The position numbers and the translations under genes were made by a program. This document shows positions 8,210 through 18,500 of a DNA stretch of 64,000 nucleotides, piece after piece. The notes under the pieces were generated by a model. The model did no database searches, had not been told where the DNA came from, and saw only the letters and a list, made by a program, of their open reading frames with translations. How positions within the stretch are numbered: position 1 is the first letter of the stretch; the number at the start of each line of letters is the position of its first letter. The DNA is from Chloracidobacterium sp. (GTDB taxonomy: Bacteria; Acidobacteriota; Blastocatellia; Pyrinomonadales; Pyrinomonadaceae): NCBI GenBank assembly GCA_016711345.1, contig JADJTD010000001.1, positions 3,722,001-3,786,000 on the forward strand, written 5' to 3'.

Positions 8210-11200
8210 TCAGTTATCTACAATCTCGATCAGACCATCAACGACCGATACTAGCGTGTCGCCTTCGTTGAACATAATCCGTTCAAACGAAAGCGGTGAA
8301 ACCGCACCAGCCCAACCGACCGACGTAAATTTGAGATTGAAAAGCACGCCGTCCTCGTCTATTGGATAGGCCCCGTAAACAACAACTTGCAATAGGCCTG
8401 GTTCAGAGGAGTTCGTCACAACCGAAAGCCCTCGGCTGACAGTTCCCAAAACATGAACAGGCTCAGCCAGAGGCTGCATCACCGTAGGATCATATCGAAG
8501 GTCGAATTCATATGAGATCACGCTCTTATCCGCAATCCCCAGAACACTCACCGGCACCATGATATCTTTATCAACAGCAGTGAGCGTCGGCAATCCAACT
8601 GTAATACCTCTTTCCGGTCCGCTGCTTTTTGCTTCCGCCTTCGGCCTACTGACCGCCGGCCTCGCTCCTGAATTGCTCCAGTTGCCCGTAACTTCGCCCA
8701 TCAGCAATGCGGAATAATCCTCTCCCGCGATGCTGCTTGCGACCGATGCGTAGTTTCTGTTTACTGGCGTAAATCTCCATATCGCTGTGGACCCGATCCC
8801 CGGAGCTGCGTATGGAGGCCCGGCGGCGAATTTCGCGATCATTGCCGCATCGAACGACGTAACGGAAGTATTGCCGCTCACATCGGCGACAATTAGCTGA
8901 TTTCCGGTCAACTGCGGATTGGGCGGACCGGCAACGTGCTGTGAGATCCTTGCCGCATCGAAAGAACTTACTGAGCCGTTCACGCCGCCCGTTTTTGTCG
9001 GAGTAACAGTATAGGAACCCGCACCAAACCCCATCAACGTGTACTGCCCCGCAATTGCCCCGGGAGCGGCCGTCGTTGTAGAAACATTTGAAGCACCCGC
9101 ACCGTTTATCAATACATTCGAAACAAACCGCGTCGCCGCTGGAATGGCGTTGCCATACGTTACAGTTCCGCTGATCGATGGCGTTCCGGCAACAGTCGGA
9201 GTCGGAGTCGCTGTATTTGTAGCGGTATTAGTTGCCGTATTTGTCGGTGTGAATATACTCGTCGAGGTCGGCGTCGGAGAGTCGTCGCTAAATATTGTCA
9301 AGACTGCTACAGCCGGTGTTCCCAGAGCCCCGACAGGTGACGACAATGCAAGATTTATTGTTTCACTGCCCTTGAACAGGCTATCGTTACAAAGCGTTAC
9401 ATTAAAAGTCTTGCTTGTTTCAACTGCGTTAAAGGTCAACGTTCCCGAGAGGTTCACATAATCGACACCGCCGCCGCAGCTTGCTCCGCCGGTCGCAGTG
9501 CCATTGCTCGTGGCATATTGCACAGTATCAACACCTTCGCTACCATTGATGCGGTTGACGGTTATAGTTGCAGAAACGGCATTTTCAAACGTGGAATATG
9601 CATCCGAGCTGAACTGAATAATGGGCTGAACCTCATACGCTCCGATGTCGGCTCCGTTGCCGCCAGAGGCGTTTACTATCGATGGATCATCAACAAAACG
9701 TGTCTGCTGACGCTGGTCTTCCGTTAATGCGCCGCTTGCTCCCTGATCTATTGCAGGGCTGCCGGGCAGCAGAGCGTGTGTAAAAGTTACTCCTCCATTA
9801 TTCTGCAATGGGCCGATGTTCGGGTCTTGTCCGGTTATATTGCCCGTCGATGTTCCGGTGATAGTTAAGTTAGTTGGATCCTCGATCAAATTATGCCCTT
9901 GCGAATTGAACGTTCCTATGCCGTTCGGTCCAGCGGAGACAGCAGTATTGTTGGCGATGATTACCCCACTAATGCTCACGGTGTCTAAAGCATTTACACC
10001 GCCGCCGGTGTTTCCCGCTGCATTATTGACGATAGTTGAATAGTTAACGGTTACTGCTCCGCCGGTCCTGTCGAGTAACCCGCCGCCATCTCTGCCAGCT
10101 GTGTTGCCGCTGATGGTGCTGTTCGTCAATGTCATCGCGCCGTCCATAAAAATTCCGCCGCCATTGCCCGCACCTGACGCGGAACCGAGCGCCTGATTGC
10201 CGCTGATCGTCGAATTAGAGATCGTTGAAGTCGTGCCGCTTCCGGCATAAACCCCGCCGCCGTCACCCACCGAGTTGAGGTCCGTGTTGGCAGTGTTGTT
10301 TGAGATGGTGCTGTTTGTTAAGTTTAGTGAGCTGCCGCTTCCGATCATGTAAATACCTGCGGCAACGCCGAACGAAGTATTATTGGTGACGGTTGATGAA
10401 GTGAGAGTGAGGCTGCCTGTACCCGCGCTCCGAATGCCGCCGCCGAGCCCATCAACGCCTGTTGCAGAATTGCCGCTGATCACCGAGTTTGTAATATTTG
10501 CCGTAGTCTGAAAAAGACTGAGGCCTCCGCCGCCGACAATACTTGGGCCGACAACGCTATTATTCGAGAAGGTCGAGCCGGTGATGGCGGCTGTTCCGAT
10601 TGATGTAAAAAGGCCGCCGCCTGCACGGGCAGCCGTGTTGCCCGTTATTGTCGAATTACTGATAGTCACCGTGAGATCGCTATGAACGCCGCCGCCTTGA
10701 TTGGTGCTGGTGTTGTTTGAGATCGTGGAGTCCGCAATGGTCAAGCTGCCGCTGGTTCCTCCTGTATAGACGCCGCCTCCAAACGCAGCCGTGTTTCCGG
10801 TCACAACGACATTTCTCAATATTAAAGATGCAGCATTTCGAACTGCACCGCCCACAAGATTTGCAAATCCCGTGTGGGTGCCATTTCCGCCGGTCAGGGT
10901 CATTCCGCCGATCGTTATCACGGCAACTCCTCCGCTGTTATTTATCGTAAAAATGCCCATCGCATTGTTACCGCTGATGGTCAAAAGATTCGCTCCCGGC
11001 CCGTAAATAGTCAAAGCACCGCTGTTGTTCACGATCGAAATCGTCGCCGAAGTCAATGTGATGGTCTGCGGAGAATTAAACGACGAATCGAATACGATCG
11101 AATTGGGGCCTGCCAATACGTTCGCGTTTATGATCGCCTGCCGCAAACTGCCCGGGCCGCTGTCATTAGTGTTAGTGACAGTAAATGTAGGAAGCGGAGT

Positions 11201-12487
11201 ACCGGTCGGCGTACTTGTAGGCGTTGCCGTTGCCGTATTTGTCGGCGTGCTCGTCGCTGTCGCCGTAGATGTCGGCGTCGAGGTATGTGTCGAAGTCGGA
11301 GTTGAGACTGGGCCGCCTTCCCCGGATACGACGAATTCTGAAACTCCAATGATTCCTCTCCAGGTAACGTTTACGCTTGTGCTTCCCGCAGAAACGAACT
11401 TCCATGCACCAGCGTCATCAACATTAACGATACCGTTGTTACCGGAAACTATGGCGGCTTCAGGCCTCGCCAGAAACCTCTGAATAGTCATCGGAGGATT
11501 GCCGGGAGTGGTATCTTCATAGGTTGCCCAGAGTCTGGGCTCGATCCCTCCGCCGGCATTATAGCTGCCGGCTACGGGCTTAACGGATATTGACGACAGC
11601 TGATACAGGCCGGGATCTGGTTCGATAGTGTGTACCAATATCGGTTGAGCCATGATGACATTTCCGTTGGTCATCGTCCCAGTCGCAAACAATAGAAAAT
11701 CACCTACAGCATCGGGTTGTATGTTCACCTGAATTTGCGATGGATTGCCGGCGACGGGGAGTAACTCCACTCCGTTGGTGCTTATCCCGCCTGGCCCGTA
11801 TCGCTCAACTGTCCAGAAAGGCGCGATCGCAAGCGTACTGCCCGCCGGAGGAGCGAATTGGAAGATCTTCGTAATGACCGAACCGCTATTCCTTACAGAG
11901 GAGCGCGTTCCGAGCAGCTCTATGGTGTTTGCCAATCCCGGCGTTACGTACTCCGCTGCCTCTTCAATATCGTCAAACACCGATTGAGGCAGCGGCGCCG
12001 CCAATCTGAATGAGCCAAAGACACGGTCACCCGCCGGGACTGTATTCTCCTGGTCGAGTGCTTTGATCACATGGATCGCGACATCTGCTGCCTGTACCTG
12101 GCCAACATCGCCGCCAAACAGGTCAGTGCCATTGATGGAAACAAAAGCATGAGAGATCAGAAAATTGTTTGGCATCGCATATGAATTCGCTGGAGGCAAT
12201 TGACCGGCTTCGGGCGATGTGGCGATCATACTATCCGAGTCCACGACACCGTCCGACCCTCTCGGCAAAACTGCGGCACCGTTAATATTGTTCAGACCCA
12301 GACCGTAATCCGAAAGGCTGAACGCCTTCGAATCCGGTGACTCGCCAAAATTGACCGTTGTCTTGACAAGATGGAACTTCGCTGACTGGTCCGGGTACCA
12401 CGGAGAGCTCGGAGATGGAGCATTGATCGTCGCGATCTGTCCTCCGGCTGGATCGAACTTGTTCTGTGCCGTGCCGTTAGATATCAA
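8210..12487 (-). CDS. Surface gene A1, 3' part: beta-helix, Calx-beta, dockerin and cohesin portion (frameshifted from 12,484-14,679)
   Basis: The frame encodes 1,425 residues and continues the protein of the next upstream frame. Compared with gene A6 (35,808-41,336) the two frames together match one protein: LVSQLLISNGTAQNKFDP here aligns with LVSNFLISNGTAQNKFDP there. Domains in order are the remainder of the hydrolase-linked region (1-395), a Thr/Pro linker (about 399-435), a right-handed beta-helix with many GNT/SNNT turns (440-935), a Calx-beta domain (about 959-1055), a second Thr/Pro linker, a beta-sandwich starting ISGTVTYGNA (about 1102-1165), a dockerin-like pair (1165-1225, with ADVSGNTSVTSFDAAMI) and a terminal cohesin (1296-1425). 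The TTG at its 5' end is not a convincing start; there is no independent signal peptide. Extracellular role inferred. Confidence 0.75.
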   Translation of the reverse strand: MISNGTAQNKFDPAGGQIATINAPSPSSPWYPDQSAKFHLVKTTVNFGESPDSKAFSLSDYGLGLNNINGAAVLPRGSDGVVDSDSMIATSPEAGQLPPANSYAMPNNFLISHAFVSINGTDLFGGDVGQVQAADVAIHVIKALDQENTVPAGDRVFGSFRLAAPLPQSVFDDIEEAAEYVTPGLANTIELLGTRSSVRNSGSVITKIFQFAPPAGSTLAIAPFWTVERYGPGGISTNGVELLPVAGNPSQIQVNIQPDAVGDFLLFATGTMTNGNVIMAQPILVHTIEPDPGLYQLSSISVKPVAGSYNAGGGIEPRLWATYEDTTPGNPPMTIQRFLARPEAAIVSGNNGIVNVDDAGAWKFVSAGSTSVNVTWRGIIGVSEFVVSGEGGPVSTPTSTHTSTPTSTATATSTPTNTATATPTSTPTGTPLPTFTVTNTNDSGPGSLRQAIINANVLAGPNSIVFDSSFNSPQTITLTSATISIVNNSGALTIYGPGANLLTISGNNAMGIFTINNSGGVAVITIGGMTLTGGNGTHTGFANLVGGAVRNAASLILRNVVVTGNTAAFGGGVYTGGTSGSLTIADSTISNNTSTNQGGGVHSDLTVTISNSTITGNTAARAGGGLFTSIGTAAITGSTFSNNSVVGPSIVGGGGLSLFQTTANITNSVISGNSATGVDGLGGGIRSAGTGSLTLTSSTVTNNTSFGVAAGIYMIGSGSSLNLTNSTISNNTANTDLNSVGDGGGVYAGSGTTSTISNSTISGNQALGSASGAGNGGGIFMDGAMTLTNSTISGNTAGRDGGGLLDRTGGAVTVNYSTIVNNAAGNTGGGVNALDTVSISGVIIANNTAVSAGPNGIGTFNSQGHNLIEDPTNLTITGTSTGNITGQDPNIGPLQNNGGVTFTHALLPGSPAIDQGASGALTEDQRQQTRFVDDPSIVNASGGNGADIGAYEVQPIIQFSSDAYSTFENAVSATITVNRINGSEGVDTVQYATSNGTATGGASCGGGVDYVNLSGTLTFNAVETSKTFNVTLCNDSLFKGSETINLALSSPVGALGTPAVAVLTIFSDDSPTPTSTSIFTPTNTATNTATNTATPTPTVAGTPSISGTVTYGNAIPAATRFVSNVLINGAGASNVSTTTAAPGAIAGQYTLMGFGAGSYTVTPTKTGGVNGSVSSFDAARISQHVAGPPNPQLTGNQLIVADVSGNTSVTSFDAAMIAKFAAGPPYAAPGIGSTAIWRFTPVNRNYASVASSIAGEDYSALLMGEVTGNWSNSGARPAVSRPKAEAKSSGPERGITVGLPTLTAVDKDIMVPVSVLGIADKSVISYEFDLRYDPTVMQPLAEPVHVLGTVSRGLSVVTNSSEPGLLQVVVYGAYPIDEDGVLFNLKFTSVGWAGAVSPLSFERIMFNEGDTLVSVVDGLIEIVDN

Positions 12488-14679
12488 AAGCTGTGATACG
12501 AGCGGAGCGAGAAACGGCTCGGCGAGCCGCCAAATCGAGCTTTCAATGCCTCCATGTAGCGCACGAGCCTCGTTCCGTTGTGCGGCGAACCGATCGTGAC
12601 GACGCGATGAAAGCGACCGCGATTGAAGTTGTCTGGATTTCTAAAAGGCTGCGGAAGAAACTGGCTCGAATTTTGTGAGCATAATAGACGCGACAAAATG
12701 CCTCCCTGGCTGTGAGCAACTACATCGTGCCGGGTCATTGCCCATTCCGACCTTATGGACTGGCGCATCTCGGCGATCTCGCCTTCGAGCATCGGCACCA
12801 ACTGTCCGAACGTGAGCACCGTGTTCTGTTTCTCAGTGTCTCCGGCGCTTGCCGGTTCCTGTCCGTATCTAATGGTTCGAATGAAGTCCTCTTCGCCGTC
12901 TTCAAATCTGGGCCTTGATGTAGCAAGCACACCGGCAAAGGCATCGCCCCAGGTTCCGTCCGTGTTATAGCCATGAACTAAAGCGATCGGTGGTTTGCGT
13001 ATGTAGAACGTCTTTGAGCCGAGTTCTTCGCTCGTCCCTTGTGAGCGAAGACTTAGTTTGACCTCGATCTCATTTTCACCGCTATCGAATTGCAATTCGT
13101 CTGAGCCGATAGGCCCGAGATAAGCAAAATGTTTGTTCTCGCTTTTTGTAAAGGTGAATTGCGGCACGGTGTCCCAACCGTTCAAACCAAGATAACGCAT
13201 CCGGTCTTCCAGGACATCGCCGTCGATCGTTCCGCCGCCCATGACCTCGATCTCGACCTCAGCCGCAACACTCGTTCCCGCTATGTCCTCCTCCGGGATC
13301 TCAAGATCGAACAAAAGCGGCGTCACTCCGTCCGCCACAAGCCCTTTCTCGACTATCGGTGCCAATTCCAACTCCACTCGGCTTGTATTGAATTCAAGCG
13401 GAGCATCTATATTTACTAACCCCTGATCGATACTCGCCTGAGTCAGCGATGCCGTACTCGGCCGCCTCATCTTGACCTCACCCGACGCACCGAGATCGTA
13501 GAAATATATTGCTCCGCGTTCGTTTGGCCCGGTTGGCTCCGGGTTATTATTAAGCAGCCATCTCCCATCCATAAAAATCTGGGTGGCGGCTCCTGGGGAG
13601 TTAGGAGGGGCCGGTATAACCTGCGTGGGTGTCCAATTCGTAGGGCCGCGAGTGTGAATATGCGTTGTCCCATTTACCTGCGGTATGCCGATCTTATCGC
13701 CGGCAAGTTTCATTAATACTCCCCCGCCGGTCACGAGACTTTGAAAGAAGGTCCAGTCGTTTCCCGTGCGCTGATAAACGCCGGGCGGTTGGACATTACA
13801 TTGGGGCGAAGAACAACTTAGCACTGCCGTGTCCCCGTCAAGATCAATAAAGCTGACTTCATTGAATCCGTTATTGAGGGGAAACATTCTTTCTTGCAGG
13901 ACGAAGGAACTGCCATTATCAACAAAAAAATAGACGCTATAGTCAAGATTAGGTGGCCAAGGTCTCGCGACGATCATGGCAGTGTTCCCTGAAATGCTTG
14001 TTTGGTAGCCAAAGCCGTACTCAGTAGTCGGCGATAATCCGGTCAGCGTTTGTGTTAAACCCCACTCAGAACCATTTCGCCGGTAAACATCGACTGCGCC
14101 TGTATAACGCTCATTATTGATCAGTGCGCCGGGTTTCGAGATCAATATCACACTGTCGCTCATGTCAAGAAGGAATGGTGATTCGTTTGCCGGGATAGTG
14201 TCTTCGATGGACCATGTTGAACCGGTTCGGAGGTATATGACCAGACCCGCAAACGAGTCTCCAACCTTGGATATCGCTATCCGGTTGCCAGATATTTTGG
14301 CCACAATATACCCACTTTCCGAACCAGGGAAAGGAACGAGCGTTTGCTGGATCGACCACTCATCGCCGTTCCATACGACCACATCAAAACTGCCGCCAAT
14401 GTTCTGGCTGCCAAGAATAGCGGTGTTGCCTGAAACATCGAAACAAAAGTAGTCCGATGTCCCGCCCGGATTGGCTATCCGCTGGCGAAATACATAGTCA
14501 CCGGCTAATGGGGCGGCTGTTTCCGTACCCTTAACTGGCTGTGCTGCCGCTTTCGTATAAAGTGCGAGGGAAGATATCCCGAGAGCAATGATCGCAGCAA
14601 ATACTGTGAGCATGAGCCATCTCGTTCTAAGAAAAAAATACTTTTTTGCACTATTACCGTCGCCGATTCGGTTGTTCAT
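12484..14679 (-). CDS. Surface gene A1, 5' part: FG-GAP propeller and alpha/beta-hydrolase portion
   Basis: A 731-residue frame from the ATG at 14,679, chosen because GGAG lies 6 nt upstream and a membrane segment follows (WLMLTVFAAIIALGISSLAL, about residues 20-40). FG-GAP-like repeats with SGNTAIL and DGDTAVL motifs occupy about 60-390. An alpha/beta-hydrolase of PGAP1/lipase type follows: PPIALVHGYNTDG (near 560), nucleophile in VVAHSQGG (near 660) and IGSPHNGTR. The frame then ends in a non-homologous tail, SRFSLRSYHSF. Homology to gene A6 moves to the other frame between about 12,510 and 12,545, upstream of the stop. The break is therefore a frameshift mutation or sequence error, not a slip at the stop codon. 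Confidence 0.8.
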   Translation of the reverse strand: MNNRIGDGNSAKKYFFLRTRWLMLTVFAAIIALGISSLALYTKAAAQPVKGTETAAPLAGDYVFRQRIANPGGTSDYFCFDVSGNTAILGSQNIGGSFDVVVWNGDEWSIQQTLVPFPGSESGYIVAKISGNRIAISKVGDSFAGLVIYLRTGSTWSIEDTIPANESPFLLDMSDSVILISKPGALINNERYTGAVDVYRRNGSEWGLTQTLTGLSPTTEYGFGYQTSISGNTAMIVARPWPPNLDYSVYFFVDNGSSFVLQERMFPLNNGFNEVSFIDLDGDTAVLSCSSPQCNVQPPGVYQRTGNDWTFFQSLVTGGGVLMKLAGDKIGIPQVNGTTHIHTRGPTNWTPTQVIPAPPNSPGAATQIFMDGRWLLNNNPEPTGPNERGAIYFYDLGASGEVKMRRPSTASLTQASIDQGLVNIDAPLEFNTSRVELELAPIVEKGLVADGVTPLLFDLEIPEEDIAGTSVAAEVEIEVMGGGTIDGDVLEDRMRYLGLNGWDTVPQFTFTKSENKHFAYLGPIGSDELQFDSGENEIEVKLSLRSQGTSEELGSKTFYIRKPPIALVHGYNTDGTWGDAFAGVLATSRPRFEDGEEDFIRTIRYGQEPASAGDTEKQNTVLTFGQLVPMLEGEIAEMRQSIRSEWAMTRHDVVAHSQGGILSRLLCSQNSSQFLPQPFRNPDNFNRGRFHRVVTIGSPHNGTRLVRYMEALKARFGGSPSRFSLRSYHSF

Positions 14680-14776
14680 AATGTCTCCGTCTGGAAAATC
14701 GCAGAATTCATAAATCAATGCGTAAAAAAACGGTAAAGTAGGACAAAAAACAGGGAATTGGCCGAAGAATCACGCA

Positions 14777-14804
14777 ACATTAGCCTGTGTTTTACTTTGG
14801 GCAA
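14777..14804 (-). promoter_or_regulatory. Promoter of surface gene A1 (class 2 leader)
   Basis: On the minus strand TTGCCC and TAATGT are separated by 16 bp. The whole block, including the following GTTGCGTGATTCTT, is conserved upstream of gene A6 (41,528-41,555). Confidence 0.55.
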
Positions 14805-14812
14805 TGAACAAG

Positions 14813-15083
14813 AACAAGGAAGAATGGGAAGAGAAAAACAGCGAAACTGTCAGGCCAAAAGGTCTCGAAGAACTGGACTTTTGAGGTCCAAAAGTCTGTA
14901 AGTTGTTGATTTTATTGAGTGTAATAATTACACTTTGGAGTTTTCGAGGAGAGTAAAATGTTCATACAATTTCGTTGTCCAGGATGCGACATCGCACGGA
15001 CTATCGACGTACCTAAAAGGCATCATGCGGTAGATATCTCACTTAGGTCGAATCGCGTGGTTCGCCTCTAATTCTTTTCCTTT
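14813..15083 (+). repeat. Intergenic repeat unit R2
   Basis: The unit begins within ORF-a at CAAGGAAG, directly fused to the class 2 leader of gene A1, the same fusion point as in R7. ORF-b here is MFIQFRCPGCDIARTIDVPKRHHAVDI and ends after about 37 codons. It abuts the cohesin remnant at 15,084-15,179. Confidence 0.8.
14919..14933. promoter_or_regulatory. 15-bp dyad of repeat R2
   Basis: GTGTAATAATTACAC, a perfect 7-1-7 palindrome. Relative to R1 the innermost pair has changed from C/G to T/A on both arms. Confidence 0.7.
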
Positions 15084-15179
15084 TCAGTTACTTACTATCT
15101 CGACCGAACCATCAGCCACCGTTACTAGCGTGTCGCCCTCGTTGAACGTTATTCGCTCAAACGAGATCGGCGAAACCGT
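15084..15179 (-). pseudogene. Remnant of a cohesin-bearing surface gene (last 31 codons)
   Basis: The minus strand encodes VSPISFERITFNEGDTLV...DGLVEIVSN followed by a stop, the typical end of the shared cohesin cassette. At about 15,180 homology stops abruptly and repeat R3 begins in the middle of ORF-a. The rest of this gene has been deleted, probably by recombination between repeat units. Confidence 0.8.
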
Positions 15180-15180
15180 C

Positions 15181-15503
15181 TCTCAAATGGACATCGACAA
15201 GCGAGGATTTGCCATTGCAGAGAAGGAAATTTACAAGGAAGAATGGGAAGAGAAAAACAGCGAAACTGTCAGGGCAAAAGGTCTTGAAGAATTGGACTTT
15301 TGAGGCCAAAATGTCTGTAAGTTGTTGATTTTAATGAGTGTAACTGTTACACTTTTGAGTTTTCGAGGAGAGTAAAATGTTCATACAATTCCGCTGTCAA
15401 GGATGTGATATAGCGAAGACTATCGACGTTCCAGAAAGACACCATGCGGTAGATATCGGCCTTTGGCTGAACCGTGTCGTTTCGCCTCTAATTCTTCTCC
15501 TTT
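15181..15503 (+). repeat. Intergenic repeat unit R3
   Basis: ORF-a is kept from SQMDIDKRGFAIAEKEIYKE to its stop, followed by the dyad, Shine-Dalgarno and ORF-b (MFIQFRCQGCDIAKTIDVPERHH). From ORF-b to the end of the unit R3 is nearly identical to R4, which points to recent duplication or gene conversion. Confidence 0.85.
15338..15352. promoter_or_regulatory. 15-bp dyad of repeat R3
   Basis: GTGTAACTGTTACAC, identical to the R1 dyad. Confidence 0.7.
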
Positions 15504-18500
15504 TTAATTCCCCACAATCTCGACCAGACCATTAGCCACTGACACTTGCGTGTCGCCCTCGTTGAACATGATCCGCTCGAACGAGATCGGCGAAACCGAA
15601 CCAACAACTCCAACAGAAGAAAACCTAAGATTCAAAAGCACACCATTCTCATCTATCGGATACGCCCCGTAAATAACTACTCGCAAAAGTCCAGGTTTGG
15701 TCGCATTTGTCACAACCGAAAGCCCGCGACTTACGGTTCCCGAAACATCGACTGGTTCAACAAGCGGCTGCATCACCGAAGGATCATACCTTAGATCAAA
15801 CTCATACGAGATCACGCCTTTGTTAGCAATACCCTCAACATTAACCGGCACAACGATCTCTTTGTCAGTCGAAGCAACAACCGACGGCAATTCGACAGCC
15901 ACGCTCCCCTCGCCACCTTGAGCCGGACGCGGAAGAGCAGCATTCCAGTTGCCGGTTACCTCGCCAAACAGAATGCCGACATAATCCTGGCCCGTGATGC
16001 TCTCTGTGACCAAAGGATATGATGTTTCTTCCGGATACTCACCGGCCGGGAAAGTGGATGGCCCCGGAGCCACAAAGAATTGCCATGTCCCGGACAGATT
16101 CGGCGGGGTAGATGGAAGCCCGACAACGAACTGGGCGATCTTTGCGGCATCTGTTGAAGAGATAACGCCGTTGCCGCTGACATCTGCTATGTTCCTTACC
16201 GGAGTAGGAAGCAGGCTGATCCCCGAAACGTGTTGTGCAACTCTCGCCGCGTCGTTTGAGGATATGCCGTTATGTGTTAATGGCCTCGACAGCGACACTG
16301 AGTAAACATCGTCGCTGAATCCGGTTAGCGAGTATTGGCCGGAGGCATCGGTCGTCGTGGACACAAAGGGCAATCCGTCCCCGGTTACCGCTGCGTTCGA
16401 GACAAACTTCGGCGGTGATAATTCGTTGCCGTAAGTAACCGTTCCCGATATGGTCGGGTCCTCCGTCGGTGTAGGCGACGCCGTTGGACTACTCCCCCTC
16501 GCTGAGCGTGCCGCACAGGAGCCGGTGTAACGGGCAAGAGAGAATTCAAAGATCGAGCCGTTGTCCGAGCTATTTCCGGCCGCAACTATGTTTCCGTCAG
16601 CCTGGATCGCCATTGACCAGGCGGCATCTTGTTTGGTCAAGATCGGCGTCGTGACGATGCCTGTGCCGAGGATGCCGAATGTGGTATCGAGCAAGCCGTT
16701 GTCCAAGTAGCGGACAAGAGCAAAATCCGTGGCCGAGCCGGTATTGGCACTTCCCGCCGCGACTATCTTTCCGTCAGGCTGTATCGCAACGGACTTGGCC
16801 ACATCGTATCCAGCGGAGATCTGCGTCGTGACCATGCCGTCAGTGTCAAATGTGTTATCGAGCGCACCGCTGTCCAGGTAGCGGGCAAGAGCGAAATTCG
16901 GTTTCGAGCCCGTCTTGCTATATCCGGCCACGAGTGTCTTCCAGCTGTTCGGGCCGACCTGTTGTACGGCAACTGAGCTGGCGAAATCATCTTGACCCGA
17001 GATGAATCCGGTCGTGACTATTCCGCCTCCGAATGAGGCATCGAGCGTGCCGCTGTCGTTGTAGCGGACAAGAGCGAAATCATAGTTCGAGCCGTTATTG
17101 CTATGCCCGGCCGCGACTATCTTATAGCCGCCCATGCCAAGGCCGTCCGGGTATACGGCAACTGCGAGGGCAGAATCGTGCCCATTCCCGATCGGGGTCG
17201 TGACCTTGCCGGTGCCGTTAAATGACGGATCGAGCGTGCCGTCGTCTAGGTAGCGGACAACTGTGAAACTCGAACCAGAATGTCCTTGACCTTTGCTCCA
17301 TCCGGCCACGACTGTCTTATAGCCGCCAACGCCGTCCGAGTGTATGGCAACTGCCTTGCCCTTATCATTTTTGGTCAGGATATTGGTTATAACCTTGCCG
17401 GTGCCGTTAAATGAGCCATCGAGCGAGCCGGTCGAGAGGTATCGAGCAACGGAGAAAGCAACGTACCCACCGCTCTTACTATCTCCCGCAACGACGATCT
17501 TTCCGTCAGGCCGAATGGCAACTGAGCGGCCGTAGTCATTTTGGAGCGGCGAAACATCGGTCGTGACTGTACCAGTGCTATTGCCGCCGAATTGGAGATC
17601 AAGCGAGCCAGCCGTGTCGTAGCGGGCAAGAGCGAAGTCATAGTTCGAGCCGACCTTGGAATATCCGGCGGCGACTATCATCCCGTCGTTTGGCTGTATG
17701 GCAACTGCGTGGGCATGATCGGTGCCGGTCAGCGAAACATCGGTCGTGACCAACCCGTCGATGTCAAATGTCGGATCGAGGATTCCCTTGCATGCTGGAG
17801 TAGGTGTCGGCGTATTTGTTGGGGTAGCAGTGGCAGTGGCCGTTGCGGTGTTCGTCAGCGTTGGAGTTGGAGTTGGTGTGCACACCAGCGTGATCGTATC
17901 GATCCCGAAGTCGTTTCCGGCACCAGTAGCCTCCAGGTTCCACAAACTCAGATCCACCGGTGTCCCGCTTCCGTCCGAAGTCCATTGGAAGGAGAATTGC
18001 TGCCATTTGTGAGCCGGGTTCCCGGAGCCGAAAAATCCAAGAGCCGACACAGCCGGTGCAATAGCGACACCATTGATGCGCGGTTCAATTTGAGCAGGGT
18101 TGCCGGGGGTTCGATTCGTCAAGTAGAATGAAAAAACATAACTGGTATTCGGGATCACCGGCACGGGCGAGACCGTCCCCCAAACCTTACCGGCATAAGA
18201 GGGTGCGGCAAGATCAGCCACCGTCTGATGATACAGGAAACGACCTGTCCCGCTTTGATCGTGGAGTATGACGTCGAAGTTCGACAAGATGAATGCATTC
18301 TGATGAATGTTGCCATTGATATCACCGCCGACGGAACCTCCGGAAATGGTTTTGGTGTAGGGCGCGTCGCCTGTATAGGCGACCTCATAGTTAGGCGGAA
18401 CAGCCCCGTCGAAATTCTCGATAACCTGCGCACATGAAGGTGTTGGCGTATTCGTTGCGCTAGCAGTTGCCGTGTTAGTCGGTGTATTTGTCGCAGTATT

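Noticed and set aside
8085..8369. A 94-residue rightward frame starting MFIQFRSPGCDIAKTIDVP as a full gene
   Set aside because: Only its first 34 or so codons are conserved in other copies. The rest is antisense to the cohesin end of gene A1, so it is a truncated ORF-b, not a whole gene.
9039..11483. Rightward Val-rich frames (for example VGVGVAVFVAVLVAV) antisense to the surface genes
   Set aside because: They are reverse-strand reading of the Thr/Pro-rich linkers and beta-helix repeats, with no ribosome-binding sites or family resemblance.
12484..12487. Programmed frameshifting at the overlapping TTTTGA stop of gene A1
   Set aside because: Homology to gene A6 is already in the downstream frame before this point, so a slip here would not restore the protein.
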